Source of the DNA: a virus
Strand: one strand, 5' to 3'
Length of the DNA: 54,759 nucleotides
IMG/VR virus record: IMGVR_UViG_3300032083_000237
Coordinates: 1 to 54,759 of that record
The notes beneath the pieces are model-generated. The model saw only the letters and a list, made by a program, of their open reading frames with translations. It was not told the origin of the DNA and ran no database searches. Positions 6,607-14,815 of the stretch are shown piece by piece. Every line of letters begins with the position of its first letter. The first letter of the stretch is position 1. The translations under genes were made by a program, and so were the position numbers.

Positions 6607-7692
6607 ATGAAGTATACACATAAGACAAAACGAAAGGATGGTGGTACGAGCTGGATGTTCTTGCCACCTGATGATGCAGCTAGAGCTGGTGTTGTGTCTA
6701 CCATCACATTCAGAGATGGACGTACAGCTAGGCATGAGATACCAAAGTTAATTGCTTTGATTGACAGGTTTAGAAGGGGTGAGGTAGTAGTGGGTAGGTG
6801 TGGCCCAAGCTCTACCCTGAGCCAGCTACTCACCTTTTATCTCAACACAAAACACTTCAATTCTTTGTCGTTCAATACACAAAAGAACTACGAGTACAAT
6901 CTCAAAGCTATTTGTGCTGGTACTGTGTTTAATAAATCTATTGGCAATATGCCCCTTGACAGATTGAACACAAACATCTGTACTGAAATGTATGACCAGT
7001 GGGAAGCAGACGTAAGCACAGACCATGCCAATCAGTATGCAAGGTTGTTCTCTGTGCTGATCAATCACTGCCTCTCAATGGAGTTGATTATGTACAACCC
7101 CATGAAGAATGTGAAGAAGCGTAGCCACACCCCACGGTCAGTTGTATGGACTAACGAGCAGGTAGAACTATTCTTAGACACAGCGTTCAGCCAATACAAA
7201 TGGCGTAACGTGGGCTTGATTGTCCTATTAGCATACGAGTGGGGTCAACGTCCTGTAGACATACGCAACCTTACATGGGACAGCATAGACTTCACAAAGA
7301 AAGTTGTAACTATTACACAAACCAAACGTGGTGCTACCGTTGAGCTACCCATTGACGATCGTCTAATGGAAATGCTTGAGCAGCAGGATACTGACTGGGG
7401 TTGGCAAGAGTATGTAGTACCATGCCAGAGAGCCTCAGACAACGCTTATAGACCACTCTCTGTTGATCAGATGAACACCTTAGTAGGTGAGGTCAAGCAA
7501 GTCTGTGGCCTACCCTCAGACCTACGTGTAGGTGATCTAAGAAAGACAGCCATAGTAGAGATGATCAAAGGTGGGGCTGAAGCTATGCAAGTTATGTCTG
7601 TGACAGGTCACAAGAATATCTCGTCACTCAATCCGTACCTCAAGCACAATCTTGAGACAGCAATAGAAGCATTGGATAGGAGAAAGAGATGA
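6607..7692 (+). CDS. int: tyrosine recombinase / integrase, 361 aa
   Basis: Start ATG after GAAAGGT. An N-terminal arm-binding and SAM-like core-binding region (about 60-170) precedes the catalytic domain. Catalytic residues are R215 (GQRP), K240 (TKRG), R312 (DLRK), H335 (TGHK) and the nucleophile Y344 (NPYLKH). The first histidine of the HxxR box is replaced by G309, a deviation from many integrases. It should insert the phage genome at a chromosomal attB or resolve genome multimers. No excisionase is recognised next to it. Its stop overlaps the next gene (ATGA). Confidence 0.92.
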   Translation: MKYTHKTKRKDGGTSWMFLPPDDAARAGVVSTITFRDGRTARHEIPKLIALIDRFRRGEVVVGRCGPSSTLSQLLTFYLNTKHFNSLSFNTQKNYEYNLKAICAGTVFNKSIGNMPLDRLNTNICTEMYDQWEADVSTDHANQYARLFSVLINHCLSMELIMYNPMKNVKKRSHTPRSVVWTNEQVELFLDTAFSQYKWRNVGLIVLLAYEWGQRPVDIRNLTWDSIDFTKKVVTITQTKRGATVELPIDDRLMEMLEQQDTDWGWQEYVVPCQRASDNAYRPLSVDQMNTLVGEVKQVCGLPSDLRVGDLRKTAIVEMIKGGAEAMQVMSVTGHKNISSLNPYLKHNLETAIEALDRRKR

Positions 7693-7814
7693 AGAAACCT
7701 AACCCAATGGCTAAGGACTTGCGTCAACCTAAGTACAAGCCGCAGATCATACCAGATAAAAAGAAACCTACGATCCGCAAGGAGAAACACAAAGGAGATA
7801 AGGATGAAAACTAG
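7689..7814 (+). CDS. small basic protein, 41 aa
   Basis: ATG overlaps the integrase stop as ATGA. The product starts MKKPNPMAKDLRQPKYK and has about 14 Lys/Arg in 41 residues. Similar short basic proteins with a KDLRxPKYK core are, from memory, common in marine phages; their function is unknown. A nucleic-acid-binding or ribosome-associated role would fit the charge. It overlaps the following gene by 11 bases. Confidence 0.65.
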   Translation: MKKPNPMAKDLRQPKYKPQIIPDKKKPTIRKEKHKGDKDEN

Positions 7815-7968
7815 GGAAGAGTTGCTGCAATATATCGGAGCATTAAAACATGAAGCTGAAGTTTGGGAGTTGGAGGCTAAGGATTTGCTGGTCAAGAATC
7901 GGGAGTTGAAAAAAGATTTAGCTAAGGCTAAGGCTGAATTAAAACTTTGGATGGGGACAGGTGTATGA
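7804..7968 (+). CDS. small coiled-coil protein, 54 aa
   Basis: ATG at 7804 behind AAGGAGATAAGG, an excellent ribosome site. The product is a single long amphipathic helix with leucine heptads (about 6-48), ending WMGTGV. It is probably a dimerising coiled coil. No family recognised. Its stop overlaps the next start (ATGA), linking it to the membrane transporter-like gene. Confidence 0.6.
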   Translation: MKTREELLQYIGALKHEAEVWELEAKDLLVKNRELKKDLAKAKAELKLWMGTGV

Positions 7969-8396
7969 ACAACTATGTATATACAGCCATTGGACTTGTA
8001 GTCTTTTATGTAGGACTGAAAATGTTTAGTGGGGGTATGAAATCTATGGGTAACATAGACCACTTGACTTGGTTCTTGGGCAACCCAATCTATATGTTCT
8101 TTGGGTCAATCGCTATGACATTGGCATGGCAGAGTAGTAGCCTTAGTACTACAGCTATCATTGCCTTGGTTGCATCAGGGGTACTACCCCTACCCGCTGC
8201 TGTGGCTGCTGTGCTTGGGGCTAACATAGGTACGACAGGGACTATCTGGCTGGCTGGACTGTTAGTGTCTGACGGTATGCCAAGGGGTGACACCTTGCGT
8301 ATTGCATTGATACACACTGGTGTTAATCTTTTGATGGCACTAAGTCTGTTGCCATTTGTAAATCACATAGCTAAGTATGTTGGGAGAGTAGGATGA
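7965..8396 (+). CDS. half-length Na/Pi-cotransporter-like membrane protein, 143 aa
   Basis: The start is ATG 7965 (ATGA overlap), not the upstream in-frame ATG at 7947. The sequence matches one repeat of the Na/Pi cotransporter family (NptA/SLC34 type, PF02690): GLKMFSGGM, then QSSS at 56-59, then VLGANIGTT at 83-91, with about four or five membrane spans. Full transporters have two such inverted repeats; this has one, so it would need to pair. It would sit in the inner membrane. A role in phosphate uptake during infection is plausible but inferred; transport by a half unit is unproven. Confidence 0.8.
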   Translation: MNNYVYTAIGLVVFYVGLKMFSGGMKSMGNIDHLTWFLGNPIYMFFGSIAMTLAWQSSSLSTTAIIALVASGVLPLPAAVAAVLGANIGTTGTIWLAGLLVSDGMPRGDTLRIALIHTGVNLLMALSLLPFVNHIAKYVGRVG

Positions 8397-8430
8397 CATA
8401 TGATCCTCAGAATTAAATTATGACTAAGAA

Positions 8431-8460
8431 AGATAATCGGATATAATCGGATATAATTGG
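8431..8460 (+). repeat. three tandem 10-bp repeats before thyX
   Basis: AGATAATCGG, ATATAATCGG and ATATAATTGG lie head to tail, one helical turn apart, and end beside the ribosome site of thyX. Two contain TATAAT. There is no good -35 box (TTATGA at 8418 is the nearest). It could be an operator or a tandem -10 region. Confidence 0.5.
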
Positions 8461-8472
8461 AGTGGATAAAGA

Positions 8473-9165
8473 ATGTCACAGATTGAAGTAACATACATAG
8501 ACCACATGGGTAGTGACCTGAGTGTGGTCAATGCAGCACGTGTTAGCTTTGGTAAGACTAGTGAGATGGATATGAGTGACCAATGGGGGCCACCTAAACT
8601 GAAAGACAAGGACGCTAAACTAATCAAGTACTTAGCCAAGCATAAGCATATGTCACCCTTTGGTCATGCCTTTGCATCCTTCCATGTTAAGGCTCCTATC
8701 TTTGTAGCTAGGCAGTTAGTCAAGCATAAGTTTCTACGGTGGAATGAGATTAGTCGTAGGTATGTGGATGATGATCCTGAGTTTTATATGCCTGATCAGT
8801 GGCGTGGTAGGGCTAGTGACAAGAAGCAGGGTAGTGCTGGTACAGTTGATATAGATAAGTATTGGACAGAGAACTTTGATGATGATGGTGGTTGGAACCC
8901 AATGCCAGCGCTTGCTTACGAGGATGCTATGTGGTGTTACCTTGGTCTTCTTGAAGCAGGAGTATGCCCAGAGCAAGCACGTATGGTGTTGCCACAAAGC
9001 ACCATGACTGAATGGTATTGGTCAGGTAGTCTTGACGCCTTCATGGATATGTGCAATCTAAGATGTAAGCTTGACACACAGTACGAGACTAGGTTAGTTG
9101 CAGAATATATACTGAGTGAAATGATTAACTTATTTCCAGTATCAGTGGAGGCATTAAGAAGATGA
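8473..9165 (+). CDS. thyX: flavin-dependent thymidylate synthase ThyX
   Basis: Makes dTMP from dUMP with folate, FAD and NADPH, supplying thymidine for phage DNA. The length (230 aa) is normal for the family. The signature region at 84-97 reads KHKFLRWNEISRRY: the NE-S-RY half is intact, while the usual RHR is KHK. Other family elements are SPFGHAF at 61-67 and the C-terminal PEQARMVLP and STMTEWYWS segments that bind dUMP. It lies directly upstream of the replication module. Confidence 0.93.
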   Translation: MSQIEVTYIDHMGSDLSVVNAARVSFGKTSEMDMSDQWGPPKLKDKDAKLIKYLAKHKHMSPFGHAFASFHVKAPIFVARQLVKHKFLRWNEISRRYVDDDPEFYMPDQWRGRASDKKQGSAGTVDIDKYWTENFDDDGGWNPMPALAYEDAMWCYLGLLEAGVCPEQARMVLPQSTMTEWYWSGSLDAFMDMCNLRCKLDTQYETRLVAEYILSEMINLFPVSVEALRR

Positions 9166-9180
9166 AAGGTATAAAATTAT

Positions 9181-10782
9181 ATGGCAGATAACCCACACCT
9201 AGCGTGTCCGTTTGAAGACTGTGGTTCATCCGATGCCTTCAACTGGAATGATGATGGCTACGGCTTTTGTCATAGCTGCGGAGAGTCCTACCCCGCAAAG
9301 AAAAGCGTAGTGACATTTGATTGGGCGGCTCATGCCTACCCGATAAAGCAGAGGATAAATATTATGGATGTACCTGTAACGGGTAGTACCTTTAATAATA
9401 TCAGAGGGCTTAAGCCTGACGTGTGTCAGGTGTATGGCATCCAAGTACAGACAGGTGATGGTGGTGTGCCTGTCAGGTATGCGTACAAGTATCCACACAC
9501 GGTCAAGTATCGTGACTACAATGACAAGTCCAAGTCTTGGGTTAAGGACAGGGGCTTGGGTATGACCCATCTGTTTGGCCCTGACTTCAACTCAGGGTCA
9601 TCCACACGTATATACATCACCGAGGGTGAGTTTGATGCTGCGTCTCTCTACCAAATCCTTGGGGAGAAGTGGCCCGTCAAGTCCTTGCCTAGTGCATCTA
9701 TCGGTGAGAAGTTTATCAAGGCTAACCATGCCTACCTCAACTCTTTCAAAGAGGTGGTGTATGCAGGGGAGCTAGATGATGCAGGTAGACGTGCAGCAGA
9801 CAAACTATACGAGGCACTAGCAGATAAGTTTTGGTATGTCCCTATGTCTAAGCACAAGGATGCCAATGACTTTCTCACCAGTGGTGATGGGGATGACCTC
9901 AAGTGGGCTGCACTCAAACCACAACGGTACTCACCTGATAACTTCTTTTGCTCCGACGAGGAAGTAGAGGCAGCTATACTTAATGAGAATCCTTATGAGT
10001 ATGTACCCACAGGTCACACAGGTCTTGATGATAAGACTAGGGGCTTGGTAAAGGGTGGCATCACATTCCTTAAGGCACCACGTGGTACAGGTAAGACTGA
10101 GGTGATCCGTTACTTTGAGACAGGTCTACTCAAGACACCTGATGTACGCATTGCCTTGCTGCATATGGAAGAGATGAAGTCTACTACCTACCGTGCTATG
10201 GCTACCTATGAGTTGGGGGTCAACGTCCGTACAAAGGATGATGCTAGGGAAAACAATATCTCTGAGGACAAAGTGATAGAGGCAGCTAAGGATGCTACTA
10301 AGGGTGAACGTACTATTGTGTTTGAGATGCGATCACACGATGATCCCCTCAAGTTGCTTGAGTATATACGCCTAGCTGCTAGTGTGTATGGTGCTGGTTA
10401 TATCTTTATTGATCACGTCCAGCGTCTAGCTTACTTGTCTAGCTCAGGTGTTGATGGTGCTACCAGTACACTGACCACACTAGGTTCACGTGCAGCACAG
10501 CTTGCCAAAGAGTTAAACATTGGGGTGATCTTTATCTCTCAGGTCAATGATGATGGTCGTACTAAGTATGCAGCAGCACTAGAAGAAGAAGCAATCATCT
10601 GTATCAAGATTGAACGTGATGTTGAAACTGATGATGAGATTCTGCAGAATACTACCAACTTTATCATTGACAAGAACAGACCGTTTGCTAAGTTGGGTAA
10701 TGCAGGATCAGTATACTACGATCCAGACACTACACTATTAAGTGAAGAAACATACAATGAAAGGAGTGACATGGCAGCATGA
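9181..10782 (+). CDS. T7 gp4-like primase-helicase
   Basis: A bifunctional replication protein of 533 aa (T7 gp4 is 566). The zinc finger has C9, C14, C30 and C33. The TOPRIM primase core has the TEGE motif at 147-150 and a following GELDDAG. The DnaB-type helicase has Walker A PRGTGKT with K305, Walker B-like IFIDHVQ, and an SQVNDDG motif III region. It unwinds DNA 5' to 3' and lays RNA primers for the adjacent polymerase. It overlaps that gene by 4 bases (ATGA). Confidence 0.95.
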   Translation: MADNPHLACPFEDCGSSDAFNWNDDGYGFCHSCGESYPAKKSVVTFDWAAHAYPIKQRINIMDVPVTGSTFNNIRGLKPDVCQVYGIQVQTGDGGVPVRYAYKYPHTVKYRDYNDKSKSWVKDRGLGMTHLFGPDFNSGSSTRIYITEGEFDAASLYQILGEKWPVKSLPSASIGEKFIKANHAYLNSFKEVVYAGELDDAGRRAADKLYEALADKFWYVPMSKHKDANDFLTSGDGDDLKWAALKPQRYSPDNFFCSDEEVEAAILNENPYEYVPTGHTGLDDKTRGLVKGGITFLKAPRGTGKTEVIRYFETGLLKTPDVRIALLHMEEMKSTTYRAMATYELGVNVRTKDDARENNISEDKVIEAAKDATKGERTIVFEMRSHDDPLKLLEYIRLAASVYGAGYIFIDHVQRLAYLSSSGVDGATSTLTTLGSRAAQLAKELNIGVIFISQVNDDGRTKYAAALEEEAIICIKIERDVETDDEILQNTTNFIIDKNRPFAKLGNAGSVYYDPDTTLLSEETYNERSDMAA

Positions 10783-12620
10783 TTGTATTTGATATTGAGA
10801 CCGATGGTCTTAACCCATCAAAGATACATTGCCTTTCTTATACGAGTGACGGAGTAGAACACAATACACTCACCGACTACGAAGACATGAGACAATTACT
10901 ATCTAATCAAAAAGGTTTGATAGGTCATAACATCGTGCGTTATGATGTGCCTGTACTTGAACGTATCCTTGGTATCAAGGTTAAAGCACGTCTGTATGAC
11001 ACACTACCTATGTCTTGGGTTATGAACTATGATCGTACAAAACCACACGGTCTTGCCAGTTTTGGTGAAGACTTTGGGATACCCAAACCTGTTGTCACTG
11101 ATTGGTCTGAGCAACCTGTAGAAGTTTATGTCCATCGTTGTGAAGAAGATATCAAGATCAACTGGAAGCTCTGGCAGAATCTACTTAAGAGGTTCATGTT
11201 TGTGTACAAAGACAAGAAAAACCTTGACAAGTTCTTTGGTTATCTTTCGTTCAAGATGAACTGTGCGTATGCTGCAGAGCATGTTGGCTGGAAGCTTGAC
11301 GTTGATCTTGCTGAGGCTAGTGTTGACAAACTTAAGGAGCAACAAGATCACAAGGTCAAAGAGCTACGTGAGGTCATGCCTATGCGTAAGGTTATGTCTG
11401 TTAAGACAAAGCCAAAGGTATGCATCAAGAAAGATGGCTCTGTGTCTGCTCATGGTCAGCGTTGGTACAACTTATTAGCACAGCATGGGCTACCCAAGGA
11501 CTATGAGGGTGACGTAACTGTAGTCAAGGGTGTTGAAGATTCTAATCCTAACTCGCCTGAGCAGGTCAAGGATTGGCTCTTTGGTCTAGGTTGGGAGCCT
11601 TGTACTTACAAGTTTGATAAGAACAAAGAGACAGGAGAGGAAAAGAAGATACCACAAGTCCGTAAGAATGGTGAGCTTACTAGGTCCGTTCAGATCTTGA
11701 TTGATGACAATCCAGCAGTGGGTGTTCTTGATGGTCTGACTGTGATTCAACACAGGCTTGGCATCTTACACGGCTTCATACAGTGTCAAGACAATGGCTA
11801 TCTCAAAGCTGGTGTCAAAGGTCTTACCAATACTCTACGCTTCAAGCATGTCAAACCTTTGGTCAATCTGCCCGGTGTTGACAAGCCTTGGGGTAAAGAG
11901 ATACGAGGTTGTCTGATTGCACCAGAAGGTTACACCTTGTGTGGTGCTGACATGACGTCTCTTGAAGACACAACCAAGCGACACTATATGAAACCTTATG
12001 ACCCTGATTACGTAGAGGAAATGTCACAGGAAGGTTTTGATCCACACCTTGACCTTGCTAAACATGCTGGTGCTGTTACTCAGGATCAGATTGACAAGCA
12101 CAACTCAGGTGAGTCAAGCCTTAAGTCTTTACGTAAGAACTACAAGGTGGTGAACTACTCAGCCACCTATGGGGTAGGCGCAGCTAAACTGTCACGTGAG
12201 ACAGGTATGTCTGTGAGTGAAGCATCAGCTCTACTTGATGCCTACTGGGAACGTAACTGGGCTGTCAAACAGTTTGCCGAAGATCAAAAGATCAGAAAGA
12301 TCGACGGTGAAATGTGGGTACAGAATCCAGTGAGTAAGTTCTGGCACAACTTGCGATACGAAAAGGACGCCTTCTCTACTATCAATCAAAGTACGGGGGC
12401 TTACTGTTTCGACAAGTGGGTTGCACTATACCGTACCAAGAGGGGTAACATCATTGGACAATTCCATGATGAGAGTATTAACCTTGTTAAGAAGGGTGAC
12501 GAATCAGAGCATACAAAAACTTTGATTTGGGCCATTGAAAAACTTAACGAAGAACTTAAATTAAATGTTGACTTAGGCATTGACGTGCAGTATGGTCAAC
12601 GGTATAGTGAAATTCACTAA
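10779..12620 (+). CDS. polA: family A DNA polymerase with 3'-5' exonuclease
   Basis: Replicative polymerase, 613 aa. The N-terminal proofreading exonuclease has D5-x-E7 (FDIETDG) and a later DTL motif. The polymerase motifs are A (ADMTSLED, D391), B (R452, K456, Y460, Y464-G465) and C (HDES, H563-D564). Position 460 equals E. coli Pol I residue 762 and is tyrosine, as in T7. I see no DnaJ-type cysteine cluster in the middle region. It is probably partnered by the primase-helicase just upstream and the SSB just downstream. Confidence 0.95.
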   Translation: MIVFDIETDGLNPSKIHCLSYTSDGVEHNTLTDYEDMRQLLSNQKGLIGHNIVRYDVPVLERILGIKVKARLYDTLPMSWVMNYDRTKPHGLASFGEDFGIPKPVVTDWSEQPVEVYVHRCEEDIKINWKLWQNLLKRFMFVYKDKKNLDKFFGYLSFKMNCAYAAEHVGWKLDVDLAEASVDKLKEQQDHKVKELREVMPMRKVMSVKTKPKVCIKKDGSVSAHGQRWYNLLAQHGLPKDYEGDVTVVKGVEDSNPNSPEQVKDWLFGLGWEPCTYKFDKNKETGEEKKIPQVRKNGELTRSVQILIDDNPAVGVLDGLTVIQHRLGILHGFIQCQDNGYLKAGVKGLTNTLRFKHVKPLVNLPGVDKPWGKEIRGCLIAPEGYTLCGADMTSLEDTTKRHYMKPYDPDYVEEMSQEGFDPHLDLAKHAGAVTQDQIDKHNSGESSLKSLRKNYKVVNYSATYGVGAAKLSRETGMSVSEASALLDAYWERNWAVKQFAEDQKIRKIDGEMWVQNPVSKFWHNLRYEKDAFSTINQSTGAYCFDKWVALYRTKRGNIIGQFHDESINLVKKGDESEHTKTLIWAIEKLNEELKLNVDLGIDVQYGQRYSEIH

Positions 12621-12635
12621 TCAATGGAGGGCCAA

Positions 12636-13145
12636 ATGGCTACACGTAAACTTAAACTAACTGGTATTGCTGAGTGGGCAAAGGTGTTCACAGAGAACCG
12701 TGACATGTTGGGCTTTGAAGAAGCCTATGTAAGTTGTGATGGTGCTTGCACTATTGACTTAATCATGGACGATCAGAACATGGCACTACTTAAGGCTTCC
12801 AAGTCTATGAAGCGAGGTAAACCTGATCCTGAAGGACGAGGTACAATGGTACGCTTGGTGCGTAAGTATGACACAGGATATGATTGGGCTAGTGGACCAC
12901 CCGTAGTGGTCAAGGCTGATGGATCAGAGTGGGACTTTGATACTGATGGCACCATTGGCAATGGTTCAACAGTAGAGGTGATTGTGTCAGTCTATGATAC
13001 GAAGATGAAGAGTATTGTAGGTACACGTCTTGACAAGGTTACAGTACTCAAGCATGTTCAGTACGAGTCAGCTGATGATGATGTACAGTCAGTGCCACCA
13101 CCTACTGAGTCAGCACCACTAGAAGATTCAGAGGTGATGTTCTAA
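12636..13145 (+). CDS. T7 gp2.5-like single-stranded DNA-binding protein
   Basis: ATG at 12636 is chosen because GGAGGG (12626-12631) lies just upstream; an in-frame ATG at 12624 is less likely. The 169-aa product has a beta-rich core like an OB fold and ends in an acidic tail closing with EDSEVMF, the hallmark by which gp2.5-like proteins contact polymerase and helicase. Position between polA and the exonuclease matches the T7-like order. Identification rests on size, context and tail rather than a strict motif. Confidence 0.75.
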   Translation: MATRKLKLTGIAEWAKVFTENRDMLGFEEAYVSCDGACTIDLIMDDQNMALLKASKSMKRGKPDPEGRGTMVRLVRKYDTGYDWASGPPVVVKADGSEWDFDTDGTIGNGSTVEVIVSVYDTKMKSIVGTRLDKVTVLKHVQYESADDDVQSVPPPTESAPLEDSEVMF

Positions 13146-13840
13146 TGATTCTTATTGATGGTGATATCATTGCTTATCGTGCAGGGTTTTCCTCAAATGA
13201 TCTTGAAGCATCTGATGCAGAAGCTAAGGTGGATGAGCTGATAGACACCATCATTGAGGACACTGAGTTTATCTCTACGGATTACCAAGTGTACCTGACT
13301 GGTAAAGGTAACTTCCGTTTTGATATTGCTAAGACCTTGGAGTATAAAGGAAACCGTAAGGATGCTGCAAAGCCTATACACTTGCAGCACATACGGGATT
13401 ATCTTACAACTAAGTATGAAGCTACTGTCAGCGAAGGCGAGGAAGCTGATGATCTGATTGCTATTGCAGCAACAAAGATAGGGATGAAGGCAGTAGTTGC
13501 ATCCATAGACAAAGACATGCTACAGATACCATGTTTTCACTACAACTTAACTAGGCGTGAGCTTAGTGCTGTTGGAGAGTTTAGTGGTACGAAGTTCTTT
13601 TATACTCAGATACTTACAGGTGACAAAGCTGATAACATCAAGGGGCTGCATAGATGTGGCCCTGTAAAAGCAGGTAAGATTCTTGCTGAGTGTGACACAG
13701 AGATGAAGCTGTGGAATGCTTGCCTTGAGGCTTATGAAGGTGACACAGAACGTGTCATTGAGAATGCTAGACTTCTATGGTTACGCAGAGAAGTAGATCA
13801 ACTATGGGAGCCACCTGTTGAGCAAGACAAGAACAGCTAA
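13145..13840 (+). CDS. 5'-3' exonuclease (FEN / T7 gp6-like)
   Basis: Flap/5' nuclease of 231 aa. Metal-binding motifs are in family order: IDGDIIAYRA at the N-terminus, YKGNRKD near 72, EEADDLIAI near 100, SIDKDMLQ near 121, and a helix-hairpin-helix GDKADNIKGL...GPVKAGKIL near 160-180. It removes primers and degrades host or recombining DNA. Start ATG overlaps the SSB stop (TAATG context). Confidence 0.92.
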   Translation: MILIDGDIIAYRAGFSSNDLEASDAEAKVDELIDTIIEDTEFISTDYQVYLTGKGNFRFDIAKTLEYKGNRKDAAKPIHLQHIRDYLTTKYEATVSEGEEADDLIAIAATKIGMKAVVASIDKDMLQIPCFHYNLTRRELSAVGEFSGTKFFYTQILTGDKADNIKGLHRCGPVKAGKILAECDTEMKLWNACLEAYEGDTERVIENARLLWLRREVDQLWEPPVEQDKNS

Positions 13841-14171
13841 GGCTAAAGGTAGGACAGGCCAGCAAGAGGTACGGGATAAGTTGCTTGAGACTTTCCCTGA
13901 GTTTGAGCCTGATGATATCAAGAGTACTACTATGGGCGACACAGGGGAAGACATACAGTTATCTCCAGCCGCCCGTAAAAAGATGCCAATAAGTATTGAG
14001 GTTAAACGCAGAAAGGGTGAGCTTAAGACTGTCTACGGATACATTGAGCAAGCTTCAAAGCATGGCAAAGGAGAGCCTGTAGTTTTCTTTCGTTCAGATA
14101 GAAAGCCTTGGGTTGTCATGGTAGGTATGAATCATTATGCTGAACTCCTTAGAAACTGGAAGAAAGAATAA
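13818..14171 (+). CDS. PD-(D/E)xK-like nuclease / resolvase candidate, 117 aa
   Basis: Start TTG at 13818 behind GGGAG, overlapping the exonuclease by 23 bases. Catalytic-looking residues are GED near 37-39 and the strand ISIEVKRR (E-x-K), followed by a helix with QAS, as in PD-(D/E)xK and Holliday-junction-resolvase-like folds. In T7-like replication modules an endonuclease that cuts branched DNA sits beside the exonuclease, which fits. The family is not certain; it could also be a non-catalytic relative. Confidence 0.65.
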   Translation: MSKTRTAKAKGRTGQQEVRDKLLETFPEFEPDDIKSTTMGDTGEDIQLSPAARKKMPISIEVKRRKGELKTVYGYIEQASKHGKGEPVVFFRSDRKPWVVMVGMNHYAELLRNWKKE

Positions 14172-14173
14172 TT

Positions 14174-14413
14174 ATGTCAATAAAAATATGGGACATACTA
14201 CGTGGCCCTATATCTAGGGAAGACAGTGAGGATGCTGATGATTATCCTGATGAGTGTGATCATATGTTAGTGTGTAAAGTAGAGATTGATGGAGAGCTAG
14301 TAGTTGCTGACTACTGGTTTGAAAACTATGAAGATGCTAACGAATGGGTCAAACACTTTAGTAAAAGCATTGAGCCACTTGAAGTAAATTATGGGGGTGA
14401 GTATGATACATAG
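14174..14413 (+). CDS. small acidic hypothetical protein, 79 aa
   Basis: ATG 2 bases after the preceding stop, with AAGAA upstream. The protein is strongly acidic (clusters DSEDADDYPDE) with a central beta-hairpin and aromatic-rich end. No membrane segment or known family. Acidity suggests a protein-binding or DNA-mimic role, but nothing more can be said. Confidence 0.65.
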   Translation: MSIKIWDILRGPISREDSEDADDYPDECDHMLVCKVEIDGELVVADYWFENYEDANEWVKHFSKSIEPLEVNYGGEYDT

Positions 14414-14414
14414 C

Positions 14415-14442
14415 TTGACTTCTGTGATTTGTTTGGTATAAC
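14415..14442 (+). promoter_or_regulatory. promoter TTGACT-N16-TATAAC
   Basis: TTGACT at 14415-14420, exactly 16 bases, TATAAC at 14437-14442, followed by TAG. This is nearly identical in layout to the promoters at 39374-39401 and 53939-53966 on the other strand. Expected transcription start is near 14449, only about six bases before the next ATG, so the first message would be almost leaderless. Confidence 0.75.
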
Positions 14443-14454
14443 TAGGGGTTTCCG

Positions 14455-14622
14455 ATGATGGAATATGAAGTTATATTAAACATAAAAGTAGACCCAACCT
14501 GTAACTATTTAGAGGTGGATGACAATGAAAGCTCAAGGGTAGTCCTTGAGTTGATACAAGATATGATCTATGAAATAGACGATCTTGTTATAGATAAAAT
14601 AGAGGTGACAAGACATGACTAA
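14455..14622 (+). CDS. small hypothetical protein, 55 aa
   Basis: ATG at 14455 (a second ATG follows at once). The product begins MMEYEVILNIKV and alternates acidic helices and strands. No family recognised. It starts just below a good promoter with no clear ribosome site and overlaps the next gene by 8 bases. Confidence 0.6.
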   Translation: MMEYEVILNIKVDPTCNYLEVDDNESSRVVLELIQDMIYEIDDLVIDKIEVTRHD

Positions 14623-14815
14623 AGTAACACTTGATAGTATAGAGTACGACTCAGAAGATTTTACTGAGGATCAACAAAAAATTCTTGGTGAGATAGTCTA
14701 TAATAAAAACTTGGCTTCCAACCTGAGCTATCAGGTGACAAGTCTTAACGCAGTAGCTGAAATACTATCAGATAAACTCAAAGCTTCTTTAGCAGAGGAC
14801 AAACCAGATGATTAG
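14615..14815 (+). CDS. small conserved-type protein, 66 aa
   Basis: ATG at 14615 inside the end of the upstream gene, with GAGGTG as ribosome site. It begins MTKVTLDSIEYDSEDFTEDQ and continues as a helix. This MxKxTLDxxEYxxEDL-type start is known to me from small proteins of marine phages and cyanophages (a DUF6447-like architecture, recalled not searched). Function unknown. It overlaps mazG by 8 bases. Confidence 0.65.
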   Translation: MTKVTLDSIEYDSEDFTEDQQKILGEIVYNKNLASNLSYQVTSLNAVAEILSDKLKASLAEDKPDD

